Shown: positions 23,901 through 39,200 of the stretch, in pieces | Layout of the letters: each line of letters begins with the position of its first letter | Position numbering within the stretch: position 1 is the first letter of the stretch | From: Balanoglossus misakiensis | Lineage: Eukaryota; Hemichordata | Assembly: GCA_040954595.2 (NCBI GenBank) | Contig: CM082576.2 | Span: 3,224,001 to 3,288,000, forward strand | Direction: 5' to 3' | DNA: 64,000 bases | The notes under the pieces: model-generated | The model's input: only the letters and a program-made list of their open reading frames with translations | What the model was told of the DNA's origin: nothing | Database searches by the model: none | Made by a program: the position numbers and the translations under genes

Positions 23901-26900
23901 GGGAATACTAGAAATATGCAAATAATTGCTATCGTGGTCACATGACAGGGTAGGATGCTGACACCTATCAGACAGGACATCACCTTATAATTTCCATGCA
24001 GACTTATATTTATGCAAATGTCTACTATTAACTTTTCACGTTATGAAACAACAGTGCTGTGAGGTAGTCAAAATACATCGTTCCATTATTAAGAAATCGT
24101 CTGAAACTGCACTATCCAGGCCTGCAAGTGCAAAGGAAAGTTTTCAGAATTATCCGATACTTGACAGCAAAATTGACCAATTTTATGGGTAGTGTTTATA
24201 ACAGAGTAGAGAGTACTGGCTCTTGATAAATTGCTGTGGTTTCTGATTCATTTTGTCATATCGTGCACTATTTCATGAAATAATCTCTTCATATCAGATT
24301 CTGAAATCGCAACATGTTCATAAATAGATTCTTCTCAGTGAATTTTGTGTGTGTCACAGATTGGTGTGATGCAGAGAGCTTTTAGGGCGTTCATGAATTA
24401 TTCAGAGCCACGGGTCCAGTTGAGGTTAAACTATTAACAGAATCTGTGTAAGCTTGATTCAGATTTTCCAAAGGTGGGAATGCCATTAAGACATATTGAT
24501 CTGACGACGTGCTACTAAGTGGATGTGTCAGTGTATGTTTCACCAGTGAGAAGGTTGTCTGGTTTTGTGGTTTTTCACGTAAATCACTGTGAAATATGCA
24601 TAACATCGCTGGCAGTTTTTAGGGGCATCAGTGTCTAGTGTGGTATCATTTTCTTGCAAGTTATGTTGGGTCCTACCACTGGATTGGGAGGGGGGTTGAC
24701 CGGTTAACTAAAGGGCAAGGTCATTTGCAAGGTCATTTGACCTATTCCTTGCCCTTCTGTTACTGAGAATATGCTGAATTGTTCACCATAGTCCATCATG
24801 CAGGATTATAAAAAAGCAAGATAAGAACATATTTGTTTCTTTGAAAGGCTTTTTATTATGCTCAAGGTGTCAGTCTGTTATGGATTTGGGTGCTGTTATC
24901 GCACTTCAAGTGTGAGCAGAAAATATGGAGACATCTTCCCATGTGAAGTAGAAAGTTACAGATAATGACATCAAAGCAAAATTTTCAGCGTATCATCACT
25001 TTGTATTTGCAAGTGACAAAACTTGAAACTCTCAAGAAATGTATTGCAGGAGAAGTCATTGCACTTTGATATCCTGATGTACAAAACCTACAGATAAAGG
25101 TAGTTCCACATACTTGTAGTGTGCTGTATCATGATTGTTACAGTGTGGTGTTCATTTAGGAGTGCCACATATCACCAATTTCAAATTTTATTGTTTCTGA
25201 CAATAAAAATGAATCTTGTCTGTGCATGTGTGTGTTCATTATGTAATCATTTTATGCTATTCACGATGTTGAAAGCAACAAGGTGGATAGCATTGCCCAC
25301 ATCACTCGTTACGTCTTACAGTAACAGCCCAGCCATTTCGATAGGTCATGAATATGCAGATATATTTAATAAAATAATATTGCACTAGATCTGTTGAGTT
25401 CTGACGAGCCTTTAGTTGTAATTAAACTTTTATTAATGTCACTGAATTTGTTATATTTTATAAATTCTTGTAAATATTTATAAGTTCTTGTAAATATTCA
25501 TCATAAAATGAACTTCACTGTAGTGTACATGTAGTATTCTGGAGGGATGAGTGCCTTTGAGACCAACTGTAAAAAAATGAGAAATTTAGAATTTGATACG
25601 TTTTTTGCTCTGGAATTTCATGCAACGCATTTATTGAGGATACTTGAGAAACACTGATGAATTTGAAATTGCTTTGAAAATAGCAGTATGCAGCAAATGA
25701 CTGCCAGTGGGTCATGTCATTTGGAAATTAATGTCAACAGACTTGTCCACAGGCAATATATGACCGCACTGCTGGATTGCGTAGTGTGCCAAATCAGAGC
25801 TGTTCCATCGCCACAGGGAGTGCATTACCCATGCGTCCTCTTCGGGGAGTGCTACCAACAGGTTTCGTTAGCAGCGGTTGCCAAGTCTAGAAAATTAGAT
25901 TCTGCGTCGGCAGAGAAACTGCTGTACCTAATTGGAAGAGCGGGAATATAACAGGGAGTTAGTAACAAATGTGACCTTTTTGCGCGAAGACTGGAGGTTG
26001 TAGTCCGGGCAGGGGTTTTTCTGCACATGAAGTGGAAAATTACATTACCGTTGTTATGGTGCTGTGCATTCACAATTGGGGATTGAGATTGCCGTGTGAT
26101 AGGATACATGTATAAGCTGAATTACCAGAAAATGGGTAGGTTATAGCCAACAGAAAAAAAGCTGCTAGTTATATGTTACACATTGCATTCAGCAAATTTG
26201 GATGCCGATCCTTAACTGTCTGGAAACCGTAATAAATAGTAAGAGGTTTGCAGTTACAAATTCAGTTTGGGAAATTGATTCAATTTAGTTTTCTTTTCTT
26301 TGTTGCATAAAATGTAAAATGACGTAGAATTGAAATACCATGGGAATGGTGTGTTTTCCAATTGTTGTGTTTTTGCTGCAAGCACGCTTGATTAGGTCTT
26401 TGCCGGCATTGTTATCTCGTTTCTTAGCCAAGTTAGTGGAGCGTGCCCTCAAAAGACATGATCAAAATACTAAAATTGCCCGAAATGCCAAATTACCAGT
26501 TTCATGGTAGACATGATAGTAATTAATCCATCAGATTGCCCTACAGGGTGATGACTGAAAGCGAGGTTCACCACAAAATATACCATTCTTGTGCAATTGA
26601 GAGTGTCAATGATGTGTTGCTGCATATAATTTATAATCAGAGAGATGTCATGTTTTGTTTATATGGTCCATGATTCTACATCGTTATATTGCATACATTG
26701 TACATGTATCCATATCATCATGGTGATCAAGGTAGTGTCGTCCACTGATGTCAGTTCGGTAGCCTTAGCTGTCTTCACCTGATGACTATCTTGTTTTTAA
26801 CAACATATACCTATGTTTGATTTCTTTTTATCTTGACAGATACCCCTCCAGCAGAGCAACAAGACCTTTTTCTCAAGAAACTTCAGCAATGCTGTGTGTG

Positions 26901-27229
26901 GTTTGACTTCATGGATCCAGTGTCGGACCTCAAGGGCAAAGAAATCAAGAGAGCTAGTCTAAACGAGTTAGTGGATTATATCACAGCTGGCAGGGGAGTT
27001 CTCAATGAACAAGTTTACCCAGATGTGGTCAAAATGGTAAGTGATTTAATATGCACTTGACTTTGTCACTTTGCTGGATTGTGATTGGTTGTTGGCTTGC
27101 TTGAGCGTGATTGGGTGGTGCACCTGTGTGCACGATTCTCTCTTTTGATGTGCAATCAGGAACATTTCAATTATATGTCTGCATCAGAGAATCCGCTTGC
27201 CAAATATCCCTGTGTGTTCAGTGTGTGTA

Positions 27230-27294
<65 letters not shown>

Positions 27295-30200
27295 ATAGGG
27301 AGAGCGAGAGAGAGCTTTAAATAATTCTGTGTGGGTACACTAATTCCCAGAGCACAAGGTAAGTCATTTCAAATTCACTAGGTAACCTGAAGCCAGCGAC
27401 ATTTACAAAATGTCCACCTTAAGCCTGCCAGTGAGAAGTGATAGATAAGAGCTCTAACATGCAACCACAGCCAGCTGGTCTGTCTGTCTCTCTCCGTTCT
27501 CCAGTCAAAGCCTAAACGATTAATGTGATCAGACAAATGTTCACATGCGAGAGAGCCGGCAAGACTGAACGTGACAAATGCGCATGCCACAGTATTTGGT
27601 ACGGGCACTGAGGTGTTTCATTTTCCCAGCCTTGGTGTCACCATCGTGCTTATCTGGTGCAATAAGTCATCTTGATTTTCATCTATCAATGTGGCTGTGT
27701 TTGAGTTAGCACAAGTGCACATTTAGGGCAGTGGGGGTCAGGGGTCACATCGATTTGTCGGAGCAGATTTGCTTCAGACCAATAGATTACATTTTGTTAG
27801 TGGAAACCCTGACTCAAAAATTGTCCCTATCATTTCGGACAATGTCCCACAGTCTGGGGTCAACACATTGCTTCAGGAGTTGCCAAACCTCGCGAGTGAA
27901 AGGTCATTGAATTGAGTAGCATGGTCCCATGTCATGATAAACTCATAGTTGAAAAGCAGACCAAGATGAATGGTCACTTAAAATCACTGGTTTACATTCC
28001 TCCAAAGCACCATCAATATCGGAGCTGAAATTGAGATGTCACAATATTACAGAGAATAGATGATGGTAATGATGACGATATTTATAGCCATCTATGAATT
28101 ATAAAAACAAAAGTGAAGACACAACCCCAGAGTACCTCTTCACGGCTGTGAACCCACTTTTTTAAAGAAATTCACCTAACGACAGAAATATTTAGCAGTA
28201 ACCAGTAAAAAAAGATATTCCTGCACTAGGTGGCTGTTTGCATTCATTTCACAGTTCTGTGCCACCACTGCTCAGTGATGTGATTAAAGTCACTTTTATG
28301 AGGGCCTCCCGAAATGCATTTAAAAGTTATTGACATCAAATCATCAGGTATATGTAAAATCCAGGGCATGAAACTATGTTCTTGCCAGGGCTTTCAGAGA
28401 TGTATGCAATAGTGTTTTTTGTGTTGCATTCGATTGTAAGCGAGGGGAAACTACAATTACAATCACTGGAGAAGTGAGTGGATTTTTATTCCTTTCATGA
28501 AGAGCCTCATCATTGCTGTCTCAAAAGAATTGTAAGGACAAATCAAACACGCGTCGATAATTTTTTTTAACGCAAAGGAGTTTGTTGCGGTGGTACTTCC
28601 ATACACGGAATATTGATCACATTTTCCCACCACTGCTCAAGGCTTTAATGTTCTTGAGATAAATGCCGATCACGCATATTTTTATCATATGATAATGAAT
28701 ATTTCAGTTGTAAACGTTGATGAATAATGTGGAGAGTTCCATTGGAAAATCGAATGATGCACATTATTTCAAGTTCCACTCAGGCTTTTGAAAGAGGGAG
28801 AAATATACAAAAACATGTTCAAATGTAACAAAAAATTACAGGTACATAAAATTAAACCATTGGGGGAACACTGCACGCTCAGCAGTGCATTTTTCTGTAG
28901 CGGTTTTTACTTATTGGCAATTTCAATATTGGTGACAATAAAGCCTGAGATCAATATATGACGTTGATTACTGTGTTCTAAGCCCGGAGAAATATGAATG
29001 TATATTGATTTGTGTGCAAGTGGCTACCCAGAAGGTACACTTTAATGATCCCATTGATTTCCCCAAAAGGTTAGAAATTTCTCAGAATCCATAACACTCG
29101 TTTTTTCTCCCCACCTCCTTAACCTGGTGGATATCAACTCGAATTCTACCCATTCTGCTTCGTGTATATATATAGATGTCTGCTTCGTATAATATATGAA
29201 ATGAAAATTGTGCAAAATGAACATTGCTAGGAGTTGGTCATTAAACAGGGCTGTTATCTTTAATCTGCTGACGTAGATAGGCAGTCTCCTCTGTAGGAAT
29301 TGAGAGATTTCAACGTCATCAGGGAAAATGTTCTAGTGGTCCTTACAATTACAGAAGTAGCACCACATGCCGCCACCAATGATATTGAACAAGCTAATCA
29401 GCTGCAAAATGGGAACACTGTCCATTTCTCTCACCTCTACTAGTTAACTATCATTGCTACTACTATGGGAAATAAACATAATTTCCATGACACAGACCCT
29501 GTACACTACTTCAGCGAAGTTCAACTGGGATTGGACCTTCGTTCACTTCAGTCAAAGCAATTATAGATGCAGCAACCTTGTACATGTATGCATGTCCATA
29601 TGAATATGTTATGGAAATTAGGAATGATGTAAGCGAGTCTGAGGTTAAAGCCTGTGGCAGCTTTTGCACAACTCTTCGTGTGTTTAAGGATGTTTCTTCT
29701 GGCAGTAATGAAATTTCAGAATTTAGACATTGAAAGTTACATTATGAAATAGCAGAGTTTGATTAGCAATCACAAACAGGCCACGGCCCATATATTATTG
29801 CAAGGAATTAGTCTGTATCAGATTCACACAGTGCCGATCTATACACTGATTGGGTTCAAGACTTTTCTGCAAAAAAGTGACTACATTACATTTAGTTTGC
29901 ATCATGCTGATGTGTGGTAGAAAAACCAAGCACCAAATGGGCATTGAGGAGGCAGATCGAACAGAGTGTTCTGTTCACACATGCAGTTTGCAATAACTGG
30001 CGTTGTTCCAAAATGTCACTGGCGTCACAGATAAAAGAAAGTGTTACATACTTATCTGCTTCAACACATGAATGAAATCTTTACATTTTCTCCCACTTCG
30101 TGCTGTAGAAAGTCTGTTTCAGCCTTGGTTCTATGATTTGACATTAAATAAAGAACTTCTATCAGTGAACAGGATTTCCAAGCGAATCAAAGCAAACTGT

Positions 30201-33200
30201 TCATGGAAGTCGTGATTTGTTGGGATGTCCTGTTTTGACATGCTAATGTGTTTGTTTGTTTGTTTTTTTGTATATCCACATCGGGGGTGACATTGTTGCA
30301 TATTAGACCAGGAATTATTTATACACTTTTCACCCCTGCCTTTAATCATACATTCAATTACCATTTGTAGTTGCTAATGGCCTGTAGCCAGCTTGATTAT
30401 ATTCCATGATTTATTTTTAATCCTCTCCACTCTGATTTTTGCAGTCAGCGTGCTATACAATGCCAGTGTTGTTGGAATACTCGGGCGCTTCTTGACTGTA
30501 AAAATATTTCAAAAATGGCATACCACGGGTGATGTAAATATATACACATTCTTGTCTGCATAGTGTATCTTGTTGACAGGCCTATTATTTTCTGAAAAGA
30601 AGCAGTACATCTGTGTTCGAAGTCGTGAATTATTTGGCTCCATTGCAGTTTTGGTGAACGTTTTCTGGACTGGTTACTATCCCTTGCCTTTTGGTATGGA
30701 TTCAGTAATTTTTGCTCACTTAGCTGCTGTGTTCATATGTATTGAGCAAATATGATTCTGGTACTTTACATCTGATGTTCAACCACTAATCCTTAGGGAG
30801 AGGTGCTTTGTATCTGACCTTTTGACTGTGAGCAAGGAACTGTAAAATTCAGGCTTTACTGATCATTACGAAGAAGTGAAAAAAAAATTGTGCTCTGGGC
30901 GCTGTTTAATTTACTGTAAATCTAGTGGAAGCTTGGACTTCCTGTATGACATCAGCTCTGCTGACCAATCCTTGTCATTCTCAGAGGATCTTGACTCCAC
31001 TCGTCAGTGACCGTGTAATTCTCATGAAATTCCAGAACACAGTCCTCTTGCTTTGACAATCGCTTACAATGGCATGGTACCCAGCATTTGTGTCCTGCAG
31101 CTGTTTCGCCCCGATGATTATCTATAATACAGTAATCCTGATCACGGTACCAAAAAAAAAACTTTGCTAAAATTAGATTTATTTCCTCATTAGAGTTATT
31201 TATACATGTGTATGTACGTCAGCACCCATCAGTGCTGCAACAGTTGTCTAAAACGGAAAAACGTCACACAATATTTATAAATAGTAAATTGTCATATTTT
31301 ATTCAGTTGTGTTTCAAAACTAAGCTATATGTGATATGTAGTTTTTGTTTACTTTTTATGCAAACATTGCGCTACACACTCAATTTACCATGTGCTACAG
31401 ACTGAAGTAAAGTTTGCTTTTCGGGAATTTTTTTTATGCGAGAGACGTCTGAGAAAATTAGTAATGATGATGTACATGTAGATGCCAACTCTCATTGATT
31501 GTGAGTGATCATTACACAAGCTGCTGTGCTGTACTTCCAAATCAGTGGCAATACGAGATGTTATGTCACGCCAACTCATCAATAGGCTGTGTTCATACAT
31601 GTACTCTGCAAGAAACTAAAAACAACACGCAGTCGTTCAATGTGCACCTTGACATTGCGCATTTGATTTGGGCAGTGTCATTGGAACTGGTGTTGATATT
31701 GCATATCATTCAGGCAGAGTTTGCTATGGGCAGCCATCAGTTTGTCTGTAAACTGGAGCAACGTTACAGAGTGCTACCTGATGGAGGTAATTGTTTTCGC
31801 ACTAGGCACCACAGGAGGGATGGATCTGCCTGACCGAGTGAGTGGGCAGGTAAAAACATTGTTCATGGATGAAAATGAGATATTCACGCAGAGATTATTT
31901 CTCCCGAGGGATGACCTTTGGTATTTTCTGTCCGTGATCTGCTGTGTACTTGAAAGAATGGAAGTCAAAGAGTTCAGAGCAACAGCTGGGGTACTTATTG
32001 GATGGCCAAGTCACATGACCGCAGGGATTCGACTTGAAGCCGCATGGAGAGCTACTTGGCTGTGCCTGTGCACATCTGAGAGTGAGAGAGAAAATACTGT
32101 GCTTCATTACGGGTAGCCGGCAGCTTTTTGAGGAGACGGCTCTCCATCATAATTAGCTCAGCTCTGACTACTGCAACCAGCCGCGGTTATTTTTTTCTCC
32201 TCCAGAAATTGGCAAATTCAAATAGACCACAATCCAGTCTTGTGGAGTCACTCGCACAGCGGTGCCGAGAGAATCTCAAATAGTAGGAAATGGCCGACAT
32301 CTTTTCTATTTCCTTTTCTATTTCCTAAATGTGTCTCTGCACTTCGGATGTCACATGTACTTGTCAGGCTGAGCTGTGTGGAAGATCCACCCATACTTTT
32401 TCTTTGATTGAATGGCTTATGCTAACATGTGTTACAAGTGGTTTTTGACAGAAGGTATGTCAACCACAGCAGCACAAAATTGCATGGCATTAATATTTTT
32501 CTGGAATTTTCTGTCCCAGTCAGACTCTCAGAGGGGATCCTAAGAAAGGCAGAGTCGAATAATAGCTTGAGATAGTAATATTTCTGTATAAAAACAAAAC
32601 AAATTTGATCACGATGATGAGTGTTGCCTAGTGCCTGTGGGGAAAACTGTATGAACTCGCATATATCACCCAGCATACTGTGATGCTGATGCTGCTATTA
32701 GGGTATTGCAGGATTGAAAAATAGATGATTATTTTATACAAATGGAGTAATATTATTTATGTCTTCTGATAAAAGTATGAGCTGCAGGCCATATTTCTTT
32801 GCAGAAATGAGATGTAACAGCGATGGGAGTCAGAAATGAGGCTGTCGTTGGTTATAATCACCACCCTGTATTCTGCAATATAAGGGTTGTGTCCTCGGGG
32901 TCAATTATGCTGATGAGGTTTTGACACTGAGCTGAAATTAATTAAATATTTGATTGGATTTCATGGACGTTTTATGTAATTGATCATTTTGCTTTCATGG
33001 GTGTACGTTTAATGAAATATATTATTAGGTGGGTGTGAGAATTTATCATTTTGTTCAAAATTTATGACTGCTCAGTTTGACTTCCACAGATAGAAACAGG
33101 AGTGCAGCAAATATAAGCGACTGTCTGGGGCAGAAGGAATTTTGATTTTGACAGACTCACACAGTCTTGATGTTTTGTGCTATCATGAAGAAATTTTGGG

Positions 33201-36200
33201 TAACAGAATGTTCTGAAAATCAGGTCTGAGTTTGAGCTGCTAAAATTGGTTAAAAATGATCAGAACCTGATACTACACATCACAGAATGCTGATGTCACT
33301 TCCTGGTTTTGTTTTGGAACCGTCATTTTCAGGGAAAGTGCGTGTAATTGAGGTATTAATCGATACCTTTATCCGGCATGTGTGCATTTTATTGGCCTGG
33401 CACCACCTAGCCTGTGTTACATTTCTCTGATGGGCAATCGGTGTCTCGGAAGAAAGAGACACACTCTATGCGGGGTCTTACGGGGTCGTCAGTTGTCGAA
33501 GTCTCTCTCACGTTGCTAAGTTCACCCCGGCTGTTAACAGAGTCACGTTGACGTCAATGCAGGCAAAGATTTGCACACTGCAAATTAGCATGGAAAGTGA
33601 AGATGTGAATGTACTGCCAAGCAGGGCCAAAGTGACCGTTATGGACTTCAATTCCGAGCCCGATACGGCACCAAGGGAGCTGAACCAGCTGATACCAATC
33701 AAATTACATACAGTTATAAGGAGGGGTAGTTTCTATGAAAGTGGGCGCTTAATATGTATAGAATTTTTTATCCGGCGGTGCACACTCTGTGTTCTCGTCT
33801 TTTCCCTCTATGACATTCAGATTTCAAGAACATTTTATGCTAATGATCCGGGGTGCATCAGTATGTATAGCCTCACTACTTTTGTAATGGCATTTTATTG
33901 ACTTTACCAGGTACCCCAGACAGGCTTTGATTGGAACAGGGTTTCGCTTCTTCATATTTCAGAAATATCTAGAGATTTATTTTAATAATTTGCAAAATAC
34001 CAGAAGAAATAAAGCCAGTGCAAAGCATCAAATTTGCAAGAGTTGTGTTCATCAAAATCTACGATATTGAATTTTTTTATTGCGTGTGTTCATAGGCAAA
34101 GGAACTGCCCTGAAGAGAATGGTGAGGTCCATCCAGGGAATGTAGAGTTAAAACGCGGTTTGAGTTTTTTTTCATTTCTCCATTAGCTTTTTTGTTCACC
34201 AATATTTAATTGGCCCCTTCAATCTAACATGAAGATTTTTTTCTTCCCAGGGATGTTACAACAATCAGTTTTATTATATCTGGCTGTGTTTTTGCTATTT
34301 GATGGATGAACTGAAAGATATGTACCCACATTGAGATATCATAAATATCTCTCACGAGCCACCAGTATAAAACATTGTCATATTCTCAAAAAATTACACG
34401 TTCTCACATACCCCAAAATTAGTTCTATGGCTAAAAACAGTGTTGATAAAATTGATAATTTGGTCAAATTGATTCTCGTTATACACTCCCAGTAACCACT
34501 ACTTTGTAAATAAATCATCTTGGCAGGGAGTATCTTTAGTCAGCATATAAATAAGTTTTCACAAGTCTTTCAAAGTGAGATGTCTTTCTTCACACACACA
34601 AAACCTGCAGACATTACCTTGAAATGCGTGTGGGTTTTTTAAATCCAGGGATAGCCGTCAAAGCTATCTGTTAGTGACAGTTGTGCGTGTATTCAAACAT
34701 TTGTCATCATGCCTGCTTTACAAATGTGGTTCAATATGCATTATTTAAAACTTGAACAAAACTCTCACACATATGAAAAATCAGTGCTATACAGTCTGTG
34801 ATGAAAATGCAGAAATCTTGGAGATACATTGTACATGTATGTGAGATGACAGCAATTACTTTTGCATGGTATTGCAATGTATAATATTAGCTCTAAGCCA
34901 TAGCCATTACACTAATTTAGAAATGCCTGCCAGTCACCATGTGGTTTAAGAAAAGAGATTTTCAGACTCGATTCAGTTTATAAGAATACGAAGACATTTC
35001 TTATTCGATGCCAATACAAATTAAGATGAGTAACATTAACTGTAGGAGTTTCTGCATTGTTCCTTGCCTTGCCAAACTCAGTGACTTACAAACACAAGAC
35101 TTTGTCACAAACCGACCTACTTTTAAATAGAAACCATATCCACTTTCTTTGTTGTTGCCTTTTATTGTGGATTGTATTTTTGCGGGATCTAAAGTCATGC
35201 TTTTGCCCACAGCTTCAATCGAAATGTGACATGACACCCTTGTTCTGTGCAACCTGAATTCCTTCTGGTGGCTTTTGATTTCTAAAATGAACTGACTTTC
35301 GGCAGTCATTCTTGTTGTATTGTGTTAGGTGGCTTCTTTTTGCACAATTGCAGTGTGGCAGTTTGCCTGCGTACAGATCTAGTGGTGCAGAAATCAGAAC
35401 ATTGCCTATGATCATGCGATGGCAGTTGTGTTGCAATGGAAAGTGAAATTTTAGATCTACATGCACCAATGAATGCAGCCAGTCCTTTCAAGATGGCCGC
35501 CACGCGTCTGGGTCTTCTAGAACACATCTAATGGCATTGAATGCTGGGAAATAGAAAGAAAAATCAACTGATTCCCTGAAGAGCGTTTATGAATAATTAA
35601 TGTATTAAGTGATATATAAGAGTCTGTAAGTCATACATGGATGTAGGCTATGAGATGAAATGTGCCAGCTAGTAGACAGTGTGACTGTGAATGTATCTCT
35701 TTCAAGTATTTAATATCTGTATACTACTGCTAGTTAGTTAGGCCTGTGATAGGCGCTGTTTCATGTGTTACACAGCCTCTGCCACAGTACTGCAAATGCC
35801 TGTGGGCAGTTATGTGACCCACACTCCAGGTTGGGTCAATTTCAAGAAAAGCTCAACCATTGTAAGGATTTTCAGATGGATGGGTTCTAGACTGACACCA
35901 GGCTTTAGTGGTACAGTCCAAATCTGGACCCCCCCCTCCCCCCCACTGGATCGTCCTCATCCTCATCATACAAACACATATAAAGGCGATTTGAAAAAAA
36001 AAAACGTGGGAGTTTAATATGTTTGGGTTTATTTATCCGATGTGAGGAACTGTGAAATCTTATGTGTTATAGTGATAGCCAGTGACTACACCCAACGAGG
36101 CATGTCTGATGACATGGTAGAACTTGAGATGAATAATTCATCTTTCCTGTGGAGATTTTGAGATATACTTTTTATGTGTCGTGATTCTGTATTTACGTGT

Positions 36201-39200
36201 TTGTGCTTTAGTTTCGGATGTTTCTCAGAAATTCAGGCGGCAGAGGACACTGTGTGTGATTCTGTTCTCATTCCGAAAGGTCAAGCCAGCAAATGATGAT
36301 GTTTCGACATGTATACATGTACACAAATACTTCAATCTGCAGGCTTTGCTTGGCTGCCTTATTGTGTCTGTACAACGTTGTGTACATTCATTCCTGGGCC
36401 ATTTCCTAAATTGTGTCTGGTGTATCTTTTGAACGCATTGAAAAGACAAAAAAAATGGGAAAATTGACGATTCCAAAGGCAGAGAAAGGACTGATATTTG
36501 AGCTCATCCGATGTCTGTGTCACATGATATATCATTCACATCGTTAGGTTTGTGTAATATACTGAATTATTAATCAGTTAATGGTCTGCTCCCAGCCAGG
36601 CTTTGCAGATGTTACATTTGAACATCAAAACGGTGTATCTTTTTACCAGAAACTTTGTCTTAATATTTGTAAGAAGAGTGGGAAGGGAAGTTGAAGACAA
36701 AACAGCATCTTGCCACGCAATAAATTCACTTAAACCTGTTAACTGACAATGTGCTTGTGTGTATCAGCACACAAATGATGGTTCAACAAGTGTAGGGAAT
36801 AGACAAGGTGTGTTGCAATATACACATATTGACTCTCCATGAGGGTAATATCATACGGCTGTCCGCACACCACAACTTAGTTGACTACCATAACAGTACC
36901 AAAAGGACATCAGTATCCAAAGATCATATTTTTGGCACTGTCACTATGGGCCACCGTAATTCAACCTTGACACTCCCCCAAAATTGAGACGAAAGTGCAT
37001 CTACCGTAGGAGTGTAAACAAAATCTGCAGCTCCACATGTATGGTACTAACCAATACTCAAGTAGTCGTTTTGAGGTTGCTTGTATGTGTTATGCAGGAG
37101 AAAAGATGCCAAATATGCTGGACCTATGTGAGGGCCCCCCGATACTGCCATATTGCACTGGTATGATTGGAATTACAGAAGCTGCCCAGTGTGTGTATGT
37201 GTGTAATGGTTGGCTGGGGTCATACAAGGACACTGCCCTGGTGCCCTGCAAAGCTCTGCTTACCTCTACTCTACAACAAGTGTTCCTATGGGTTGTTATT
37301 CCATAGTTCGTGTTTTTTTTTTAAATACAGGGCATTTATTTTAAGGTTGTTTATTTATAATTACTACCAGAGGTTTTTCATTTTTTTTTAACCATCACCT
37401 GTAGACATTGACAAGTATATCGGGGAGGCTATGTTGCTCTCAGTAGATGATCAATTTAGACAATTTTTGTCTGTGTATCTAGAGAGGATTAAGAAATGAT
37501 GAGAATCTCTGTCATGTCTAGTATGCGTTAACTATGTAGTCCTTGTCCACCAGTCAGTCAGTATTATTAATATTTGGAGTTCTAAAATTTTGGTATTCTA
37601 CCCATTTCTTAATATATGTTTCTTAATATCATTTCTTAATACATGTATATGTTTATTTCTTGGGGTAATATTACATGTAAGTAGAGGCTTATGACATTAT
37701 GTCTATATACCGGTAACTATAAGAACTATGTGAGCTCCAAGTCCATTACTTAATTGACTCAGTGGCCAAGATTCTTGGTCATTCCTCCCACACAGGCAGT
37801 TGTCAATCTAACCACTGCACATATATATAAGGCATTCTTGTTTTGATAATGCAGTTGCCAACAGGCATTTACCAAGCAAATAAAGTTTCACTCATACCAC
37901 CCAATGAAACTTGCCAGCTCTAATGTCATCCAGTGCGACACACCCTGAAATCATTCCTTTTCTGCTTTACATTGTAATTTATGAAACTCAGTGTGGTTGT
38001 ACATGTCATTCTCAATCTCTCATTTTGCTCTCCTGACAGATTGCTTGTAATATATTTCGGACACTGCCCCCAAGTGATAACCCCGACTTTGACCCTGAAG
38101 AAGACGACCCAACGTTAGAAGCTTCGTGGCCACATTTACAGGTAAGACCAAGAGGAGCCAAAAAAAGCACTTATTAGTTCTGGAGTGTATACAGTCTAAC
38201 TTGTGTTGGTGACCTCTTCTGTATAGTGGCAACTTCCCCCCGGTCTGTGGACAGAAAAACAAAAACGTCTCTTGGATTGTTATAGACACAAAAGAGATGT
38301 ACTTCAGGAGAACATAGTCAACTTTACAACATTACTTAACCACAATTTAGTGCTTTCAACTAATTTCTGGATGACAAGAGGAGATGTTAAAAATTCATGA
38401 TCAGTGCTTTACGAAAGAGCTTCTATCATGATATTTATGCCTAGTTTGATATATATCCCGACTCGAGGGAATATGCACACCCACTCACGAGGACTGGTAA
38501 AAAAGCCTTGATAAAGGATATCCCCGCACACACTACATCAGATGCCATATTGTCACCAATTCAAAGAGGTATCTGTGGTGTGTGTATTTGCCAAATGTCG
38601 CCCCAGGGGGGATCACGAGATACAGCGACTAATTCTGTCGGATATACAATTTCAGAAGCCCTCACTGTTGTCAGTTGGCATCAGAAAATGTCAGAAATGA
38701 ATCTTTCAGAAGATAGCGCATTGTCTCCATCACCATTTCTTTGATTTACATCTGTCCTGCAGTTAAAGTATGTGTTCTGTTCAGATGAGCTACCGCTAAG
38801 TTACAGTATGTTGGTCCAGTATTACAAGAAGGACCTCGGTATAAGAAGAAATATTACATTAAGCTCTGGGGAGCTTTACATCCCAGTGTCATCTGAAAGC
38901 TTTCCAAATTGCTGCATCTGAGAAACCCATCAATGAAAAAAATAACCTTAATCTATTTTTTTCCACTTTCAGATTGTGTATGAATTTTTCCTCCGGTTCT
39001 TGGAATCGCCTGACTTCCAACCTAGCATAGCAAAAAAGTACATTGACCAGAAGTTTGTACTTCAGGTGAGTGTCGACACACTTATTAAAGTTTGTAGAAT
39101 TTCCATGTACTCATCTGCATGTGCGAATGATGATAATGACTCCTACATCATTTTCCTTGCCTCCAGCTGTTGGAACTGTTTGACAGTGAAGACCCACGTG

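Noticed and set aside
27085-27324. Open frame with alternating Cys-Val and Arg-Glu repeats
   Set aside because: It is a translation of the TG/AG microsatellite and not a gene.
31721-32116. 131-codon open frame as a protein-coding gene
   Set aside because: No recognised domain, no start context and no convincing splice borders for the whole frame; it lies deep in an 11-kb intron where frames of this length can arise by chance. Kept only as a low-interest island.
33548-33901. 117-codon open frame in PPP2R5E intron 2
   Set aside because: No family resemblance, and an overlapping open frame exists on the opposite strand. No exon borders fit the PPP2R5E frame.
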